NCBI GenBank assembly: GCA_947586055.1
Contig: CANPXL010000013.1
Location: 1 to 64,000 of the forward strand
From: an uncultured Acetatifactor sp.
Lineage (GTDB): Bacteria; Bacillota; Clostridia; Lachnospirales; Lachnospiraceae
DNA: 64,000 bases
Reading direction: 5' to 3'
A program made the position numbers and the translations under genes. This document shows, piece by piece, positions 51,662 to 60,982 of this stretch. A model generated the notes under the pieces. That model was not told the DNA's origin and ran no database searches. It saw only the letters and a list, made by a program, of their open reading frames with translations. Numbering within the stretch: position 1 is the stretch's first letter; each line of letters opens with the position of its first letter.

Positions 51662-52636
51662 ATGAAACAGATCAACGAAGACATCAGACAGAACCATCTC
51701 AGACCGTGCTATCTCCTTTACGGAGAAGAGCGGTATCTGCGCCGCCAGTACAGAGAACGCCTTCAGAAGGCGCTCTGCGGGGACGGCGACAATATGAATA
51801 CCCATTTTTACGAGGGAAAGGACATCCCGGTAGGAGAGATCATCGATCTGGCGGAGACCCTCCCCTTCCTTGCCGACCGCCGGGTCATCTTTATTACCGA
51901 CAGCGGGCTTTTCAAATCCGGCGGCGAAAAGATGGCGGAATATCTTGCGCAGCCCAGCGAGACCGCGTTCTTCGTGTTCACGGAAAGCGAAGTGGACAAG
52001 CGCAGCAAACTCTTTAAAACCGTGCAGTCGAAGGGATACGCCGCGGAATTTACCGTACAGGACGAAAACACCCTGAAACGCTGGATCGCCGGCGTGCTGG
52101 CCAGGGACGGGAAGCGGATTTCGGAAGACACCGTCCGGCTTCTGCTGACAAAGACCGGCACGGACATGGACAATATCCAGTCGGAACTGGAAAAACTGAT
52201 CTGCTACTGCATGGATCGGGAAGTGATTACAGACTCCGACGTAGAGTGCGTCTGCACCACTCAGGTGAGCAGTCATATCTTTGACATGATCAACGCCATT
52301 GCGGAAAAAAAGCCCCAGCGCGCCCTGACGCTTTATTACGACCTGCTGGCCCTGAAGGAGCCTCCCATGCGGATCCTGTTTCTGATCGCGCGACAGTGCA
52401 ACCTTCTGCTTCAGGCGAAGGAGCTGAAATCCATGGGCTACGACAACCGTGCCGTGGGAAGCCGTCTCGGCGTCCCGCCCTTCATCGCCGGAAAATACCT
52501 GACGCAGGCCTCCCGTTTTTCCACGCCCGCTCTCCGCAGCGCGGTGGAACAATGCGTGGAAGCGGAGGAAGCGGTCAAAAGCGGCCGCATGAACGACCGG
52601 ATGAGCGTGGAAATGCTGATCCTGTCCGTTTTGTAA
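51662..52636 (+). CDS. holA: DNA polymerase III delta subunit
   Basis: Clamp-loader wrench subunit of 324 residues. RPCYLLYGEERYLRRQY opens domain I; FLADRRVIFITDSGLF, KRWIAGVLARDGKRI and SSHIFDMINAIAEKKPQRAL mark later domains. GGAGAG precedes the ATG at 51662; the long frame upstream is antisense to the nuclease. It is convergent with comEC. Confidence 0.93.
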   Translation: MKQINEDIRQNHLRPCYLLYGEERYLRRQYRERLQKALCGDGDNMNTHFYEGKDIPVGEIIDLAETLPFLADRRVIFITDSGLFKSGGEKMAEYLAQPSETAFFVFTESEVDKRSKLFKTVQSKGYAAEFTVQDENTLKRWIAGVLARDGKRISEDTVRLLLTKTGTDMDNIQSELEKLICYCMDREVITDSDVECVCTTQVSSHIFDMINAIAEKKPQRALTLYYDLLALKEPPMRILFLIARQCNLLLQAKELKSMGYDNRAVGSRLGVPPFIAGKYLTQASRFSTPALRSAVEQCVEAEEAVKSGRMNDRMSVEMLILSVL

Positions 52637-52649
52637 TCCCAGATTTTCT

Positions 52650-55007
52650 TCATCCCCCGGGGACAAACAGCCCGACGCGGATGCCGTTTTCTTCCGGCCA
52701 TACCGAAACGGCTCCCCTCTCGGCGGTTCCAATCACGGTACTGCCCGCCCTGTCAAGCCGCTCCAAAAGCGCCGGGTGGGGATGGCCGTACCGGTTTTTT
52801 CTGCCGCAGGAAATGACCGCAAGCTCCGGGTGCAGTCTCTCCAGCAGTTCTTCCGAAGTTGCCCCGCCTGAGCCGTGATGAGCCACCTTCAGCACGTCGA
52901 TCTTTCCGATCCCCTGCCGCTCCAGCTCTTCCAGAAGCGCCCTTTCCCCTTCTCCCTCCACGTCCCCTGTGAGCAGCAGCGAAGCGCCGTCTGGAAAAAA
53001 TTTCACATAAAAACACTCCGAGTACGCGTTGGGTTCTTCCTCTTGCCAGCCCTGTGCGGGATGGAGGCACCAAAATTCCGCGTTATCGCATTTCCAGCTG
53101 TCTCCGGCGCAGACATACCGGATTTCCACAGAATCGCCCATCCCTTCCTCCGCCGCCTTCAGAAGCTCCGTAAACTGTTCTTTTTTCAGTTTGTCAGCCA
53201 CATCGGGAAGAACGATCCGGCGCACCGATATTCCGCTTTTCTCTCCCATTTCCAGCAGTTCCTTAATTCCGTTGATATGATCCTCGTCCGGATGGGAGAC
53301 AAAAACCGCGTCCAGCGTCCGGATCCCGTTATATTTCAGAAACGGCGCCAGGACATATTCCCCCACCCCGGAGCGGCTTGAACTGCCGCAGTCGAAGAGA
53401 TACGTCTCTCCGGAACCTGTCTGAACGACGATACAGTCCCCCTGCCCCACATCCAGAAACGTCACGCAGGGCCCCCGGTCCGTCCGGATCCCAAGCAGGG
53501 CCACGGCGAAGACAAGCGCCGCGGCCGTCAGCGCGCGGTTTCGTTTCCGGACGCAACCCGTCTCCCTTTCCTTTCCCGTCCGCCTTTGTCCCTGACACAG
53601 TTTTTTCGCCGCGGCCACAATCGCTCCCAGCGCCGGATAATATACCGCGATCTGCCAAATTTTTGGTCTGCCCGGATTCCAGAGGGAAAAAGGCATGTTT
53701 CCGCAAAGCCTGCAGAGCCGTTCGTACCATTGCAGAATCAGGCCGGCAGCCGCGGCCGCGGGAGAAGCCCACGGAAACAAAAGCAGCAAAATTCCCGACA
53801 GCATCAGCGGCTTTACAAGCGGAAGCACCAGCAGGTTCAGCCAGACCGAGCAGACCGGCGCCTCGTAATAATACCAAAGCTGTACCGGCAGGGTCGTCAG
53901 CGTCACGGCCAGGCTGGCCGCAAAAGACTGCCGCAGCCAGCCTCCCGCCCTCTCTCCCGCTCTTCTGATCCTTTCTCTGCTGACCGGGACGGGCGTTTCG
54001 GTCCGTTCTCCCTCCCGGGACGCCGCAAGCGCAGGTCCCAGAACGCCCGCTCCCAGCACCGACGCGTAGGAGAGAAGAAAACCGCTTTGCTGCAGATAAT
54101 AAGGGTTCTTCCATACCATCAGCGCTCCCATGACTCCCAGCGCCGTCAGCATGTCGTAAGTCCTTCCCAGAATCTCCCCCAGCATACGGATCAGGTACAT
54201 TCCGATGGCCCTGCAGGCTGAAACGCCAAATCCGGTCAGCGCGCCGTACAAAAGCAGGAAGACGCTCCCCAGGGCCGCTGCCGCCCAGACCGGCGCTCTA
54301 AGACGCCGGAGAAGTCTGTACAGGCTCATTCCCAGGATGGTGATATGGAGAGAAGAAATACTCAGAATATGCAGGATACCGCTCTGCCGGTACAGATCCT
54401 GCGTCGTCTCGGAGAGATCTGTCCGATCCCCCAGAAGAAGCGCGCACAGAACGCCGGCTTCCTCCCCGGGCAGCGCCCGTTTCAGGCGTTCTTCCAGAAA
54501 AAGCCGGAAACCGTACAGACGCTCCCGCACCGGCCAGTATTCCTCCCCCGCCGCCAGAAGTTCCGCACGGGTCAGCCTGCCGCCCACCCCCATAGAACGA
54601 TAATAGGCTGCCGCGTCAAATTCCCCGGGATTTGTGGCGCTCTGCATGGGCGTAAAACGTCCCCGGAGGGTAACGCGGCATCCCAGAGGAAGCTCTGTTC
54701 CTTCCAGCTTACAGATGATATTGTCGGTACATGAAAGGTTTTGCCGGGACGATCCGGCATTTGATCCTCCGCCTTCAGGCGGATCCTCAGATTCATTGAA
54801 TGTCTGCATACAGACTGAAATGTCCTGCAGATAACAGGTATCGCTGTCTTTTCTGTACACCTGCCCGGAGACTGTCAGCGCGTCGCATATCCCCAGGCTC
54901 TGTGCGTCGGTCACGCCCGGCGAAACGGGGTCGTCCCCTCCCGTTTTCATCCTGATCCAGACGACAACCACCAGGAAAACGGCAGCCCAGAAGAGCGGTC
55001 GCCTCAT
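52650..55007 (-). CDS. comEC: DNA internalization competence protein ComEC/Rec2
   Basis: A 785-residue competence channel. The N-terminal OB-like DUF4131 region, the Competence domain with many membrane helices (GILHILSISSLHITILG), and a C-terminal metallo-beta-lactamase-like domain (CIVVQTGSGETYLFDCG, VSHPDEDHINGIKEL, VLKVAHHGSGGATSEE) are all present. This is full length and intact, moving single-stranded DNA through the membrane. Confidence 0.93.
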   Translation of the reverse strand: MRRPLFWAAVFLVVVVWIRMKTGGDDPVSPGVTDAQSLGICDALTVSGQVYRKDSDTCYLQDISVCMQTFNESEDPPEGGGSNAGSSRQNLSCTDNIICKLEGTELPLGCRVTLRGRFTPMQSATNPGEFDAAAYYRSMGVGGRLTRAELLAAGEEYWPVRERLYGFRLFLEERLKRALPGEEAGVLCALLLGDRTDLSETTQDLYRQSGILHILSISSLHITILGMSLYRLLRRLRAPVWAAAALGSVFLLLYGALTGFGVSACRAIGMYLIRMLGEILGRTYDMLTALGVMGALMVWKNPYYLQQSGFLLSYASVLGAGVLGPALAASREGERTETPVPVSRERIRRAGERAGGWLRQSFAASLAVTLTTLPVQLWYYYEAPVCSVWLNLLVLPLVKPLMLSGILLLLFPWASPAAAAAGLILQWYERLCRLCGNMPFSLWNPGRPKIWQIAVYYPALGAIVAAAKKLCQGQRRTGKERETGCVRKRNRALTAAALVFAVALLGIRTDRGPCVTFLDVGQGDCIVVQTGSGETYLFDCGSSSRSGVGEYVLAPFLKYNGIRTLDAVFVSHPDEDHINGIKELLEMGEKSGISVRRIVLPDVADKLKKEQFTELLKAAEEGMGDSVEIRYVCAGDSWKCDNAEFWCLHPAQGWQEEEPNAYSECFYVKFFPDGASLLLTGDVEGEGERALLEELERQGIGKIDVLKVAHHGSGGATSEELLERLHPELAVISCGRKNRYGHPHPALLERLDRAGSTVIGTAERGAVSVWPEENGIRVGLFVPGG

Positions 55008-55053
55008 CCTCGCAGATTCCCCCTTTATTCCCCCTGATTCCGGCCCTGCCGGA

Positions 55054-56007
55054 TCATTTCTCCAACGTTGTCACGATATCAAGATTCCGCTCAAATACGG
55101 AAGTCTCAAAAGAATCCGGCACTTCGCCGTTTACAAGAATCTGAACTTTATTGATGTTGCTCAGTTCCACCAGCGAATTGACAATAGAATACACCGATTC
55201 CTCGGTAGGGACATTGTTTACAACCGTCAGGAAGCTGTCGCTTAAATTCACAAAACAGACGCCATCCTTGGTGGTCACATTGATCACCTTGGTGTCCGGG
55301 TTGATGCTGGGGTACAGATCCTGCGCCTGCCCGCCGGGCCCGGCGATCAGTTCCTCCACCACAAATCGTTCCAGCTGCATGCTGGTGGAATAATATTTTT
55401 CGCGGTACGTTCCGATCAGGCTCTGTCCGTCCCCGGACGCGAAATAGAGCTTGACTCTGGCAAGTTCATAAGTGTTGATCTCGTTGCCGTCGTTGTTGAT
55501 AAACTGCTCCGCGTTCATCCAGCCCACCGGTCGCCCCAGGCTGTCATACAGCTGGTTTCCTTCCACGGTGATTCCCACATAACTGATATTTTCCAGCTGG
55601 GTCAGCGTCTTGACGATCGCCGCCCGTACCAGCACCTCTGTGGTCGCAGGCAGCTCCAGATAAGCCGCGTCCACATCCAGCAGAAGCGTCACGCCCTCGA
55701 TCTTCATGTCGAGCAGCTGAAAACCCATGGCAAAGGGCGCCTTGTACTCCAGTTTTTCCGGGTTTTCCGACAAATACCGGATCAGCTCTTCCAGCTTTCC
55801 CTCCCCGGTGTCCGACTCCAGCTCTTTCCAATGCTGTTCCACTTTCGTCTCCGAATTGCTCACATAGTACACCGGCCATGCGTTTTCCCCGTAGGGTTCC
55901 TTCTGCCCGCAGGCCGCCAGCAGAAGCAGGCAGCCCAAAAGCAGCGCCGTCAAAACCGACGCGCTTCTTATGACAGTATGACCTTTGCTGAAACCGGATT
56001 CTGTCAT
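55054..56007 (-). CDS. GerMN-domain lipoprotein
   Basis: A 317-residue lipoprotein with signal peptide and lipobox LLAACGQ. Two GerMN (sporulation and spore germination) repeats are visible: one around residues 90-160 (ending NAEQFINN) and one around 190-300 (ERFVVEELIAGPG, VNVTTKDGVCFVNLS). It follows the sensor kinase in the same direction and may act as its extracytoplasmic partner, taking the position of the YycH/YycI proteins; this is inferred. Confidence 0.88.
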   Translation of the reverse strand: MTESGFSKGHTVIRSASVLTALLLGCLLLLAACGQKEPYGENAWPVYYVSNSETKVEQHWKELESDTGEGKLEELIRYLSENPEKLEYKAPFAMGFQLLDMKIEGVTLLLDVDAAYLELPATTEVLVRAAIVKTLTQLENISYVGITVEGNQLYDSLGRPVGWMNAEQFINNDGNEINTYELARVKLYFASGDGQSLIGTYREKYYSTSMQLERFVVEELIAGPGGQAQDLYPSINPDTKVINVTTKDGVCFVNLSDSFLTVVNNVPTEESVYSIVNSLVELSNINKVQILVNGEVPDSFETSVFERNLDIVTTLEK

Positions 56008-56072
56008 GTTCCTTTCCTTCCCATCCGTCTTTCCAGGCGTCTTAAGCCGGGCGCCGCCTGCAGGATATCTTC

Positions 56073-57593
56073 TCAGGTCGCCGGGGGCGTCCTGTTGAGA
56101 GACGCGGTCAGCGGGATCTTTGCGGTAAACGTAGATCCCTCGCCCTCCACGCTGGTCACCGTGACGGACCCTCTGTGCATAAGCACCGCGCTTTTTGTGA
56201 TGGCAAGCCCCAGCCCTGTGCCGCCGATTTCTCTGGAATGGGATTTATCCACGCGGTAAAATCTCTCGTAGATATGCGCGAGGGAATCTTCCGGAATGCC
56301 AAGCCCGGAATCGCTGACGGCAAGCGTAAAATACTGATGGTCCGCATCCAGCTCCACCCGCACCCAGCCGTGCTCCTTGTTGTACTTGATGGCGTTCTCC
56401 ACCAGATTGGTGATGATCAGCGTCATCTTGACTTCATCCACCTCCGCCGTCACAGGTCTCATGCTCTCAAAAACGACCTCCACGTCTTTTTTTCGGGCGA
56501 GAGGACGCAGTCTCTTCAAAATCAGCTCCGCCAGATCGTTGATATTTACCGAAGCGACATTGAGCTCCTGAACCTTTTTATCCATCTTCACCAGAGCCAG
56601 CAGATCCGTGATGATCCGGTTCTCCCTGTCTATCTCGGAGACAATGTCCTCCATGAATTCCCTGTAAAGTTCAGCCGGCGCGTCTCCCTGCACAAGGAGG
56701 GAATCGGCCAGCACCTTCATGGATGCCATGGGCGTTTTCAGTTCATGGGACACGTTCGCCACAAATTCCTGTCTGGAATCGTCCAGCGCCTTCATTCTCT
56801 TTAACAGCTGGTTAAAGGCGTCCACGATATTTGCCGTCTCCAGATACCCCGGAACCGATATGCTCTCGTCCGTATACCCCGCCTGCACTTCGTTGATCGC
56901 CTCCGTCACCCTGTTTAACGGTTTGGAGAGCAGGATCGCCAGCAGGATCGCCACCGCAATGACGCAGACGAATATCAGGCTCTCGATGAGTACGGCCTGC
57001 CTGCTCAGCATATCCATTGTGCCGACGATGGCCTCGTTGGAAATGCTGGTAAGCATCACGCCCATAATGCGCCCGGCTCCGCCCGTGTCGCCTTCCTCCG
57101 TCGTAACTCCCGTGTCTATGATCGGCACGGTCATTTCAATATATCCGTGCTCCCTGTTGTAATAGGATGTGTTTTCCCCGTGAAAGCAGCGGATAACTTC
57201 CTCCGAGATGATCGTCTTTCCCTCGCTGAGCCCGTAAGTGTCCTTTACCACCCTCAGACCGGCGTCCACGACAAGGACCCGTCCCTCATACAGATCCGAG
57301 ATCGTCTCAAGCTCCGCGTCGATCCTGTTTCGGGAATCCAGGGAATTCCTCTCATCCGGCAGACTGCTGCCCAGATAGTTGTTGCTGACCAGATGGCTGC
57401 CGACCACGCGCAGCTGATTCTGCACGGTCGCAACCCGCTGCTCTACCGCCCGTTCTTCGTAATTATCCAGTATTCCAAATCGCATGATAATACAGGGAAC
57501 CACACCGGCCAGCAATATGATCATAAAGATGCGCGCCCTCAGGCTGCGCAGAGAAACGAGCTGTCTCAGCTCATGGATCCATTCCGCAATCAT
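56073..57593 (-). CDS. Sensor histidine kinase (WalK/VicK-like)
   Basis: A 506-residue kinase with two transmembrane helices (about 20-42 and 198-220), an extracellular sensor domain, HAMP (about 220-272), HisKA with FVANVSHELKTPMASM, and HATPase with ITNLVENAIKYN, DSGLGIPED, IYERFYRVDKSHSR and GTGLGLAI. It lacks the PAS domain of true WalK. It follows its regulator directly. Likely target is cell-wall metabolism. Confidence 0.92.
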   Translation of the reverse strand: MIAEWIHELRQLVSLRSLRARIFMIILLAGVVPCIIMRFGILDNYEERAVEQRVATVQNQLRVVGSHLVSNNYLGSSLPDERNSLDSRNRIDAELETISDLYEGRVLVVDAGLRVVKDTYGLSEGKTIISEEVIRCFHGENTSYYNREHGYIEMTVPIIDTGVTTEEGDTGGAGRIMGVMLTSISNEAIVGTMDMLSRQAVLIESLIFVCVIAVAILLAILLSKPLNRVTEAINEVQAGYTDESISVPGYLETANIVDAFNQLLKRMKALDDSRQEFVANVSHELKTPMASMKVLADSLLVQGDAPAELYREFMEDIVSEIDRENRIITDLLALVKMDKKVQELNVASVNINDLAELILKRLRPLARKKDVEVVFESMRPVTAEVDEVKMTLIITNLVENAIKYNKEHGWVRVELDADHQYFTLAVSDSGLGIPEDSLAHIYERFYRVDKSHSREIGGTGLGLAITKSAVLMHRGSVTVTSVEGEGSTFTAKIPLTASLNRTPPAT

Positions 57594-57611
57594 CTGGTTT
57601 TACGCTCTCAC

Positions 57612-58313
57612 TCAGGTATTCAGGAAATAATAGCCCACGCCCCACTTGGTATGTACATATTTCGGTTCGCTCGGGTTCTGCTCGATCTTTTCCCGCAGGC
57701 GCCTGATGTGGACGTCGACGGTGCGCACGTCTCCCGGGTAGTCGGAACCCCATACCAGCTCCAGCAGGCTTTCCCTGCTGTACACCTTGTTGGGATTGAG
57801 CATCAAGAGCTCCAGCACTTCAAACTCCTTGGCAGTCAGGCCGATCTCACGGCCCTCAATGTACGCTCTTCTGCCCTCGCAGTCCAGCTTCATGCCTCCG
57901 CTCTCCAGCACCTTGGGAACAGGCGCGGATTCCCCCAGCACCCGCTTCGGCTCGATGCGGCGCATGATGGCCTTAATGCGCGCTTTCACCTCAAGAATAT
58001 TAAAGGGCTTCGTAATATAGTCGTCCGCGCCGTACTCCAGACCGAGAATCTTGTCCATATCGTCCCCCTTCGCGGTAAGCATGATAATGGGGACACTGGA
58101 AAACTCCCGGATCTGCTGACACACTTCAAAACCGGTGAGCTTCGGCAGCATGACGTCGAGAAGGATGATGTCGTATTTATTGTTCCGCGCGTATTCCAGC
58201 GCCTCTTCCCCGTCATAAGCGCAGTCCACTTCCATGTCATCCTGTTCCAGACTGAAGCGGAGCCCCTTTACGATCAGTTTCTCGTCGTCCACCACCAAAG
58301 CTCTTCTGGCCAT
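57612..58313 (-). CDS. OmpR-family response regulator (WalR/VicR-like)
   Basis: A 233-residue regulator with complete receiver residues (VVDDEK, phospho-Asp in IILLDVMLPK, Thr in MLTAKGDD, Lys in ITKPFN) and a winged-helix output domain ending EPKYVHTKWGVGYYF. GAGGGTGG supports ATG at 58313. Cognate kinase starts 18 bases after its stop. Confidence 0.94.
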   Translation of the reverse strand: MARRALVVDDEKLIVKGLRFSLEQDDMEVDCAYDGEEALEYARNNKYDIILLDVMLPKLTGFEVCQQIREFSSVPIIMLTAKGDDMDKILGLEYGADDYITKPFNILEVKARIKAIMRRIEPKRVLGESAPVPKVLESGGMKLDCEGRRAYIEGREIGLTAKEFEVLELLMLNPNKVYSRESLLELVWGSDYPGDVRTVDVHIRRLREKIEQNPSEPKYVHTKWGVGYYFLNT

Positions 58314-58348
58314 TCTGTTCCACCCTCTCATTCCGCCGCCCGGCGCGG

Positions 58349-58975
58349 CTATCTCACTTTTATTTTGTCGCTGATCCTGCCGTAGACGCTGTCCTTGATG
58401 CCGGACACCTTCATAATGTCCTCGCAGTTTTCAAACGCGCCGTTTGCGTCCCGGTAAGCGATAATGTCCCTTGCTCTTGCCTCCCCGATTCCCGGCAAAG
58501 TACACAGAGCGGCAATATCGGCCGTATTGATATTGACGCGGCCGTCGCCGGCCTCCTGCGAAGCAGCCCCCTGCGCCTCTTCCGTCGTGGGAAAATACAG
58601 CTTCTGCCCGTCCTGCACCGGTTCCGCCAGATTTACGAAATCTCTTCCGGCATTTTCCGAAAAACCGCCCGCCGCGTCCAGCGCATCCTGCGCTCTGCTT
58701 CCCTCCGGAAGCGACACGACGCCCGGATTTTCCACCGCGCCGCAGACATGAACCAGAATCGCCTTCTCCGCATCCTGTCCGCCTTCACGCCCGTCCTGCC
58801 CGGAACTGTCCCCTGTCTCTGTGAACAGCTCCGCGCTCTCCGTCCCGCCGGCGCCGCCCTGCGCTTTTCTTCCGATCAGGATCTCGTTCTTCCCGGCATG
58901 CGTCCCGCAGCCGCACAGAAACAGACACAGGATCAGACTCGCCAAATACTTCATTCCATCGTTTCTTTTCACCAT
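58349..58975 (-). CDS. comEA: ComEA-like DNA-binding lipoprotein
   Basis: A 208-residue protein with signal peptide and possible lipobox (LFLCGCG), an SLBB domain (about 75-135, ILVHVCGAVENPGVVSLP) and a C-terminal helix-hairpin-helix pair (VNINTADIAALCTLPGIGEARARDI). It captures DNA at the surface and hands it to ComEC. The start at 58975 has GGAGAGG upstream. It precedes the two-component genes. Confidence 0.9.
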   Translation of the reverse strand: MVKRNDGMKYLASLILCLFLCGCGTHAGKNEILIGRKAQGGAGGTESAELFTETGDSSGQDGREGGQDAEKAILVHVCGAVENPGVVSLPEGSRAQDALDAAGGFSENAGRDFVNLAEPVQDGQKLYFPTTEEAQGAASQEAGDGRVNINTADIAALCTLPGIGEARARDIIAYRDANGAFENCEDIMKVSGIKDSVYGRISDKIKVR

Positions 58976-59089
58976 AGTTCCTCTCCTTCCTCCGCTCTTT
59001 CGCGGGGATGAAAAGGACTGCCTCTCTATGCTGATAAAATTAATTGTAATGGAAACCACGGTAATTTACAAGGGCGATTTTCAAAAAGT

Positions 59090-59521
59090 TCACTTCCATT
59101 TGAAAATAATGATGCCTGCCACGGCAACCAGCATACCGACGCCCTTTCTCCACTCCCAGGGCTGCTTTTCCACGCCGAACCAGCCGAGAAGTTCGATGAC
59201 GTACGCCACCAGAAGCTGCGCCGTCACGATCAGCATCACCGCCCTGGCCGGTCCCAGCAGATCCATGCTGCGGATGACGGTATAAGTGATGAACGCGCCG
59301 ATGGCTCCTCCCAGCAGCATGTATTTCGGCTGAACCCGAAACACCTGAAGAAGACTGCTGCGGTCCGTGGCAAGCCATGCTCCCAGACAGACCACAAGCG
59401 CCGAGAGCTGAACAAACGCGCTTGCCGTCCAGATGCTGGACGCTTTCGTCACCTGTGTGTTAAAGACTCCCTGCACGCTCATCAGCGCGCCGGAAATCAG
59501 CGCGATTAAAAAACCGATCAT
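59090..59521 (-). CDS. DMT-family permease (YdcZ/DUF606)
   Basis: A 143-residue membrane protein with five hydrophobic segments. LIALISGALMSVQGVFNTQV and IGAFITYTVIRSMDLLGPARA match the DUF606 half-size transporters. Substrate is unknown. AGGTG favours ATG at 59521 over 59542. No second subunit gene is adjacent, so it would act as a homodimer. Confidence 0.85.
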   Translation of the reverse strand: MIGFLIALISGALMSVQGVFNTQVTKASSIWTASAFVQLSALVVCLGAWLATDRSSLLQVFRVQPKYMLLGGAIGAFITYTVIRSMDLLGPARAVMLIVTAQLLVAYVIELLGWFGVEKQPWEWRKGVGMLVAVAGIIIFKWK

Positions 59522-59579
59522 GTCATACACCTGCCTTTTCATTTTTAGTCAGTGTATCCCATGATCGGTTAATTATTCG

Positions 59580-60980
59580 TCACTGCGCCACGACGCCCGC
59601 ACCAAGCTGGAAGGAAATCTGCTGTTCCAGTTCTTCCACCAGAGTCTCCACATCTCCCTCGTTCCAGACCATGGCGAACAGCCTCTCCAGATACAGCCAG
59701 TAGTTTCCGGTCTCCATCATCTTCGGCAGCGGAATGCTGTCGGCGTACTCCTGCTTAAAGATCCAGACGGCGCCGTCCTCCGCATTGGCGTTTAAGTTCG
59801 CCGCTATCTTTCCCGTCCTCGGATACAGCATTTCCGCACAGTCGTCCACCAGAAACGCGGCGAAACGATTGGCAAGCTCCCTGTGAGCGGAATACCCGTT
59901 TACGGCGACCGTATTTGTGACGGACATGGAGCGGCTCTTTTGTTCTGCGCTTACATCCGGCATCAGCGCAAACCCGTATTCAAAGTCCAGACTCCCGTCC
60001 TCCTTCGCCTGCGCCAGTCTCGCGGCCGCATCCGTAGTCGCAATGGTAAACACCAGTTTCCCGTCCATAAAATCCTGTATCACGCTTTCGTAAGTCACCG
60101 TATCCGACTCTATGGAAAAGAACTGGTTCAGCGCCTTATAGACCTCCAGACAGCTCACGGTGTCCGGATTCGCAATATCGACCAGCGCGCTGTCGTCCCC
60201 CGACTCGCCTCCCACCGTCATATAGTTTCCCACGATCCAGTAGTTATAAAAGATATCCGACACATCCCATTTCATGATGTCGACGCCTTCCGGTACATCG
60301 AAGGTATCCGCGATGTTCAGGATATCGTCCACGGTGGCGGGAATTGCCCTGCCCCGGTATTCCTCGGTCTTCTGGGCCAGGACGGTCTCATCCACCGCAA
60401 TTCCCGTGGAATCCTCCGCCGGTTCTCCGTCCTCGGAGCCGTCGCCCAGCAGCTCCCTCTGAGCGCTCTGGGCCGCCCACTCGTTCAGGTACGTTTCATT
60501 GTACAAGAGGACGCTGGTCTGAAAAAAGAGCGGATACGCCACCAGCTTTCCCCGATACGTCACTGACGCCAGCGCCGCCGGAGGGAAATGTCCGGAATCG
60601 CAGACCTCTTCCACATCGTCGATCTCGCTTGCAAGTCCTGCCAGATAAGCCTTTTCCAGCGCTTCATGGCTGACCAGATAGACGTCCGGCACCTGATCCG
60701 AATGGAGGGAGGCCTGATTCACCGCCTCCAGATATTCACTGTCGGAAGCCAGAACCGGAATCACGCGCACATCCTCTTTTTCCCCGAACGTCACGGCGGC
60801 GCTGTTCACAAAATCGGTCATGGAATCGTCCGTATACCAGAAATAGATGGTCTCTCTGGAGTCGGCAAAAAGGAACGGATCCTTTTTGATCTCGCCCGGT
60901 TCCCGCGTCCCCCCGTACAAAAGAGCGGCAGCCATGGCTGCCACGGCTGTCACTGCGATCAATCTTTGTTTTAAATGCAT
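59580..60980 (-). CDS. Orphan extracellular solute-binding protein, family 1
   Basis: A 466-residue sugar-type binding protein. ETIYFWYTDDSMTDFVNSAA near the start, PDVYLVSHEALEKAYLAGL and FVFTIATTDAAARL-like later regions fit the family. The signal region (7-22) lacks a lipobox Cys, which is unusual, so it may stay anchored by its helix. No permease genes are next to it. It starts two bases after the argD stop, so it is probably at the end of the arginine operon transcript. Confidence 0.85.
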   Translation of the reverse strand: MHLKQRLIAVTAVAAMAAALLYGGTREPGEIKKDPFLFADSRETIYFWYTDDSMTDFVNSAAVTFGEKEDVRVIPVLASDSEYLEAVNQASLHSDQVPDVYLVSHEALEKAYLAGLASEIDDVEEVCDSGHFPPAALASVTYRGKLVAYPLFFQTSVLLYNETYLNEWAAQSAQRELLGDGSEDGEPAEDSTGIAVDETVLAQKTEEYRGRAIPATVDDILNIADTFDVPEGVDIMKWDVSDIFYNYWIVGNYMTVGGESGDDSALVDIANPDTVSCLEVYKALNQFFSIESDTVTYESVIQDFMDGKLVFTIATTDAAARLAQAKEDGSLDFEYGFALMPDVSAEQKSRSMSVTNTVAVNGYSAHRELANRFAAFLVDDCAEMLYPRTGKIAANLNANAEDGAVWIFKQEYADSIPLPKMMETGNYWLYLERLFAMVWNEGDVETLVEELEQQISFQLGAGVVAQ

Positions 60981-60982
60981 GG

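Noticed and set aside
59513-59569. 10-base inverted repeat ACCGATCATG / CATGATCGGT around the start of the DMT permease gene
   Set aside because: Arms of this length at this distance occur a few times by chance in 64 kb; no other sign of function.
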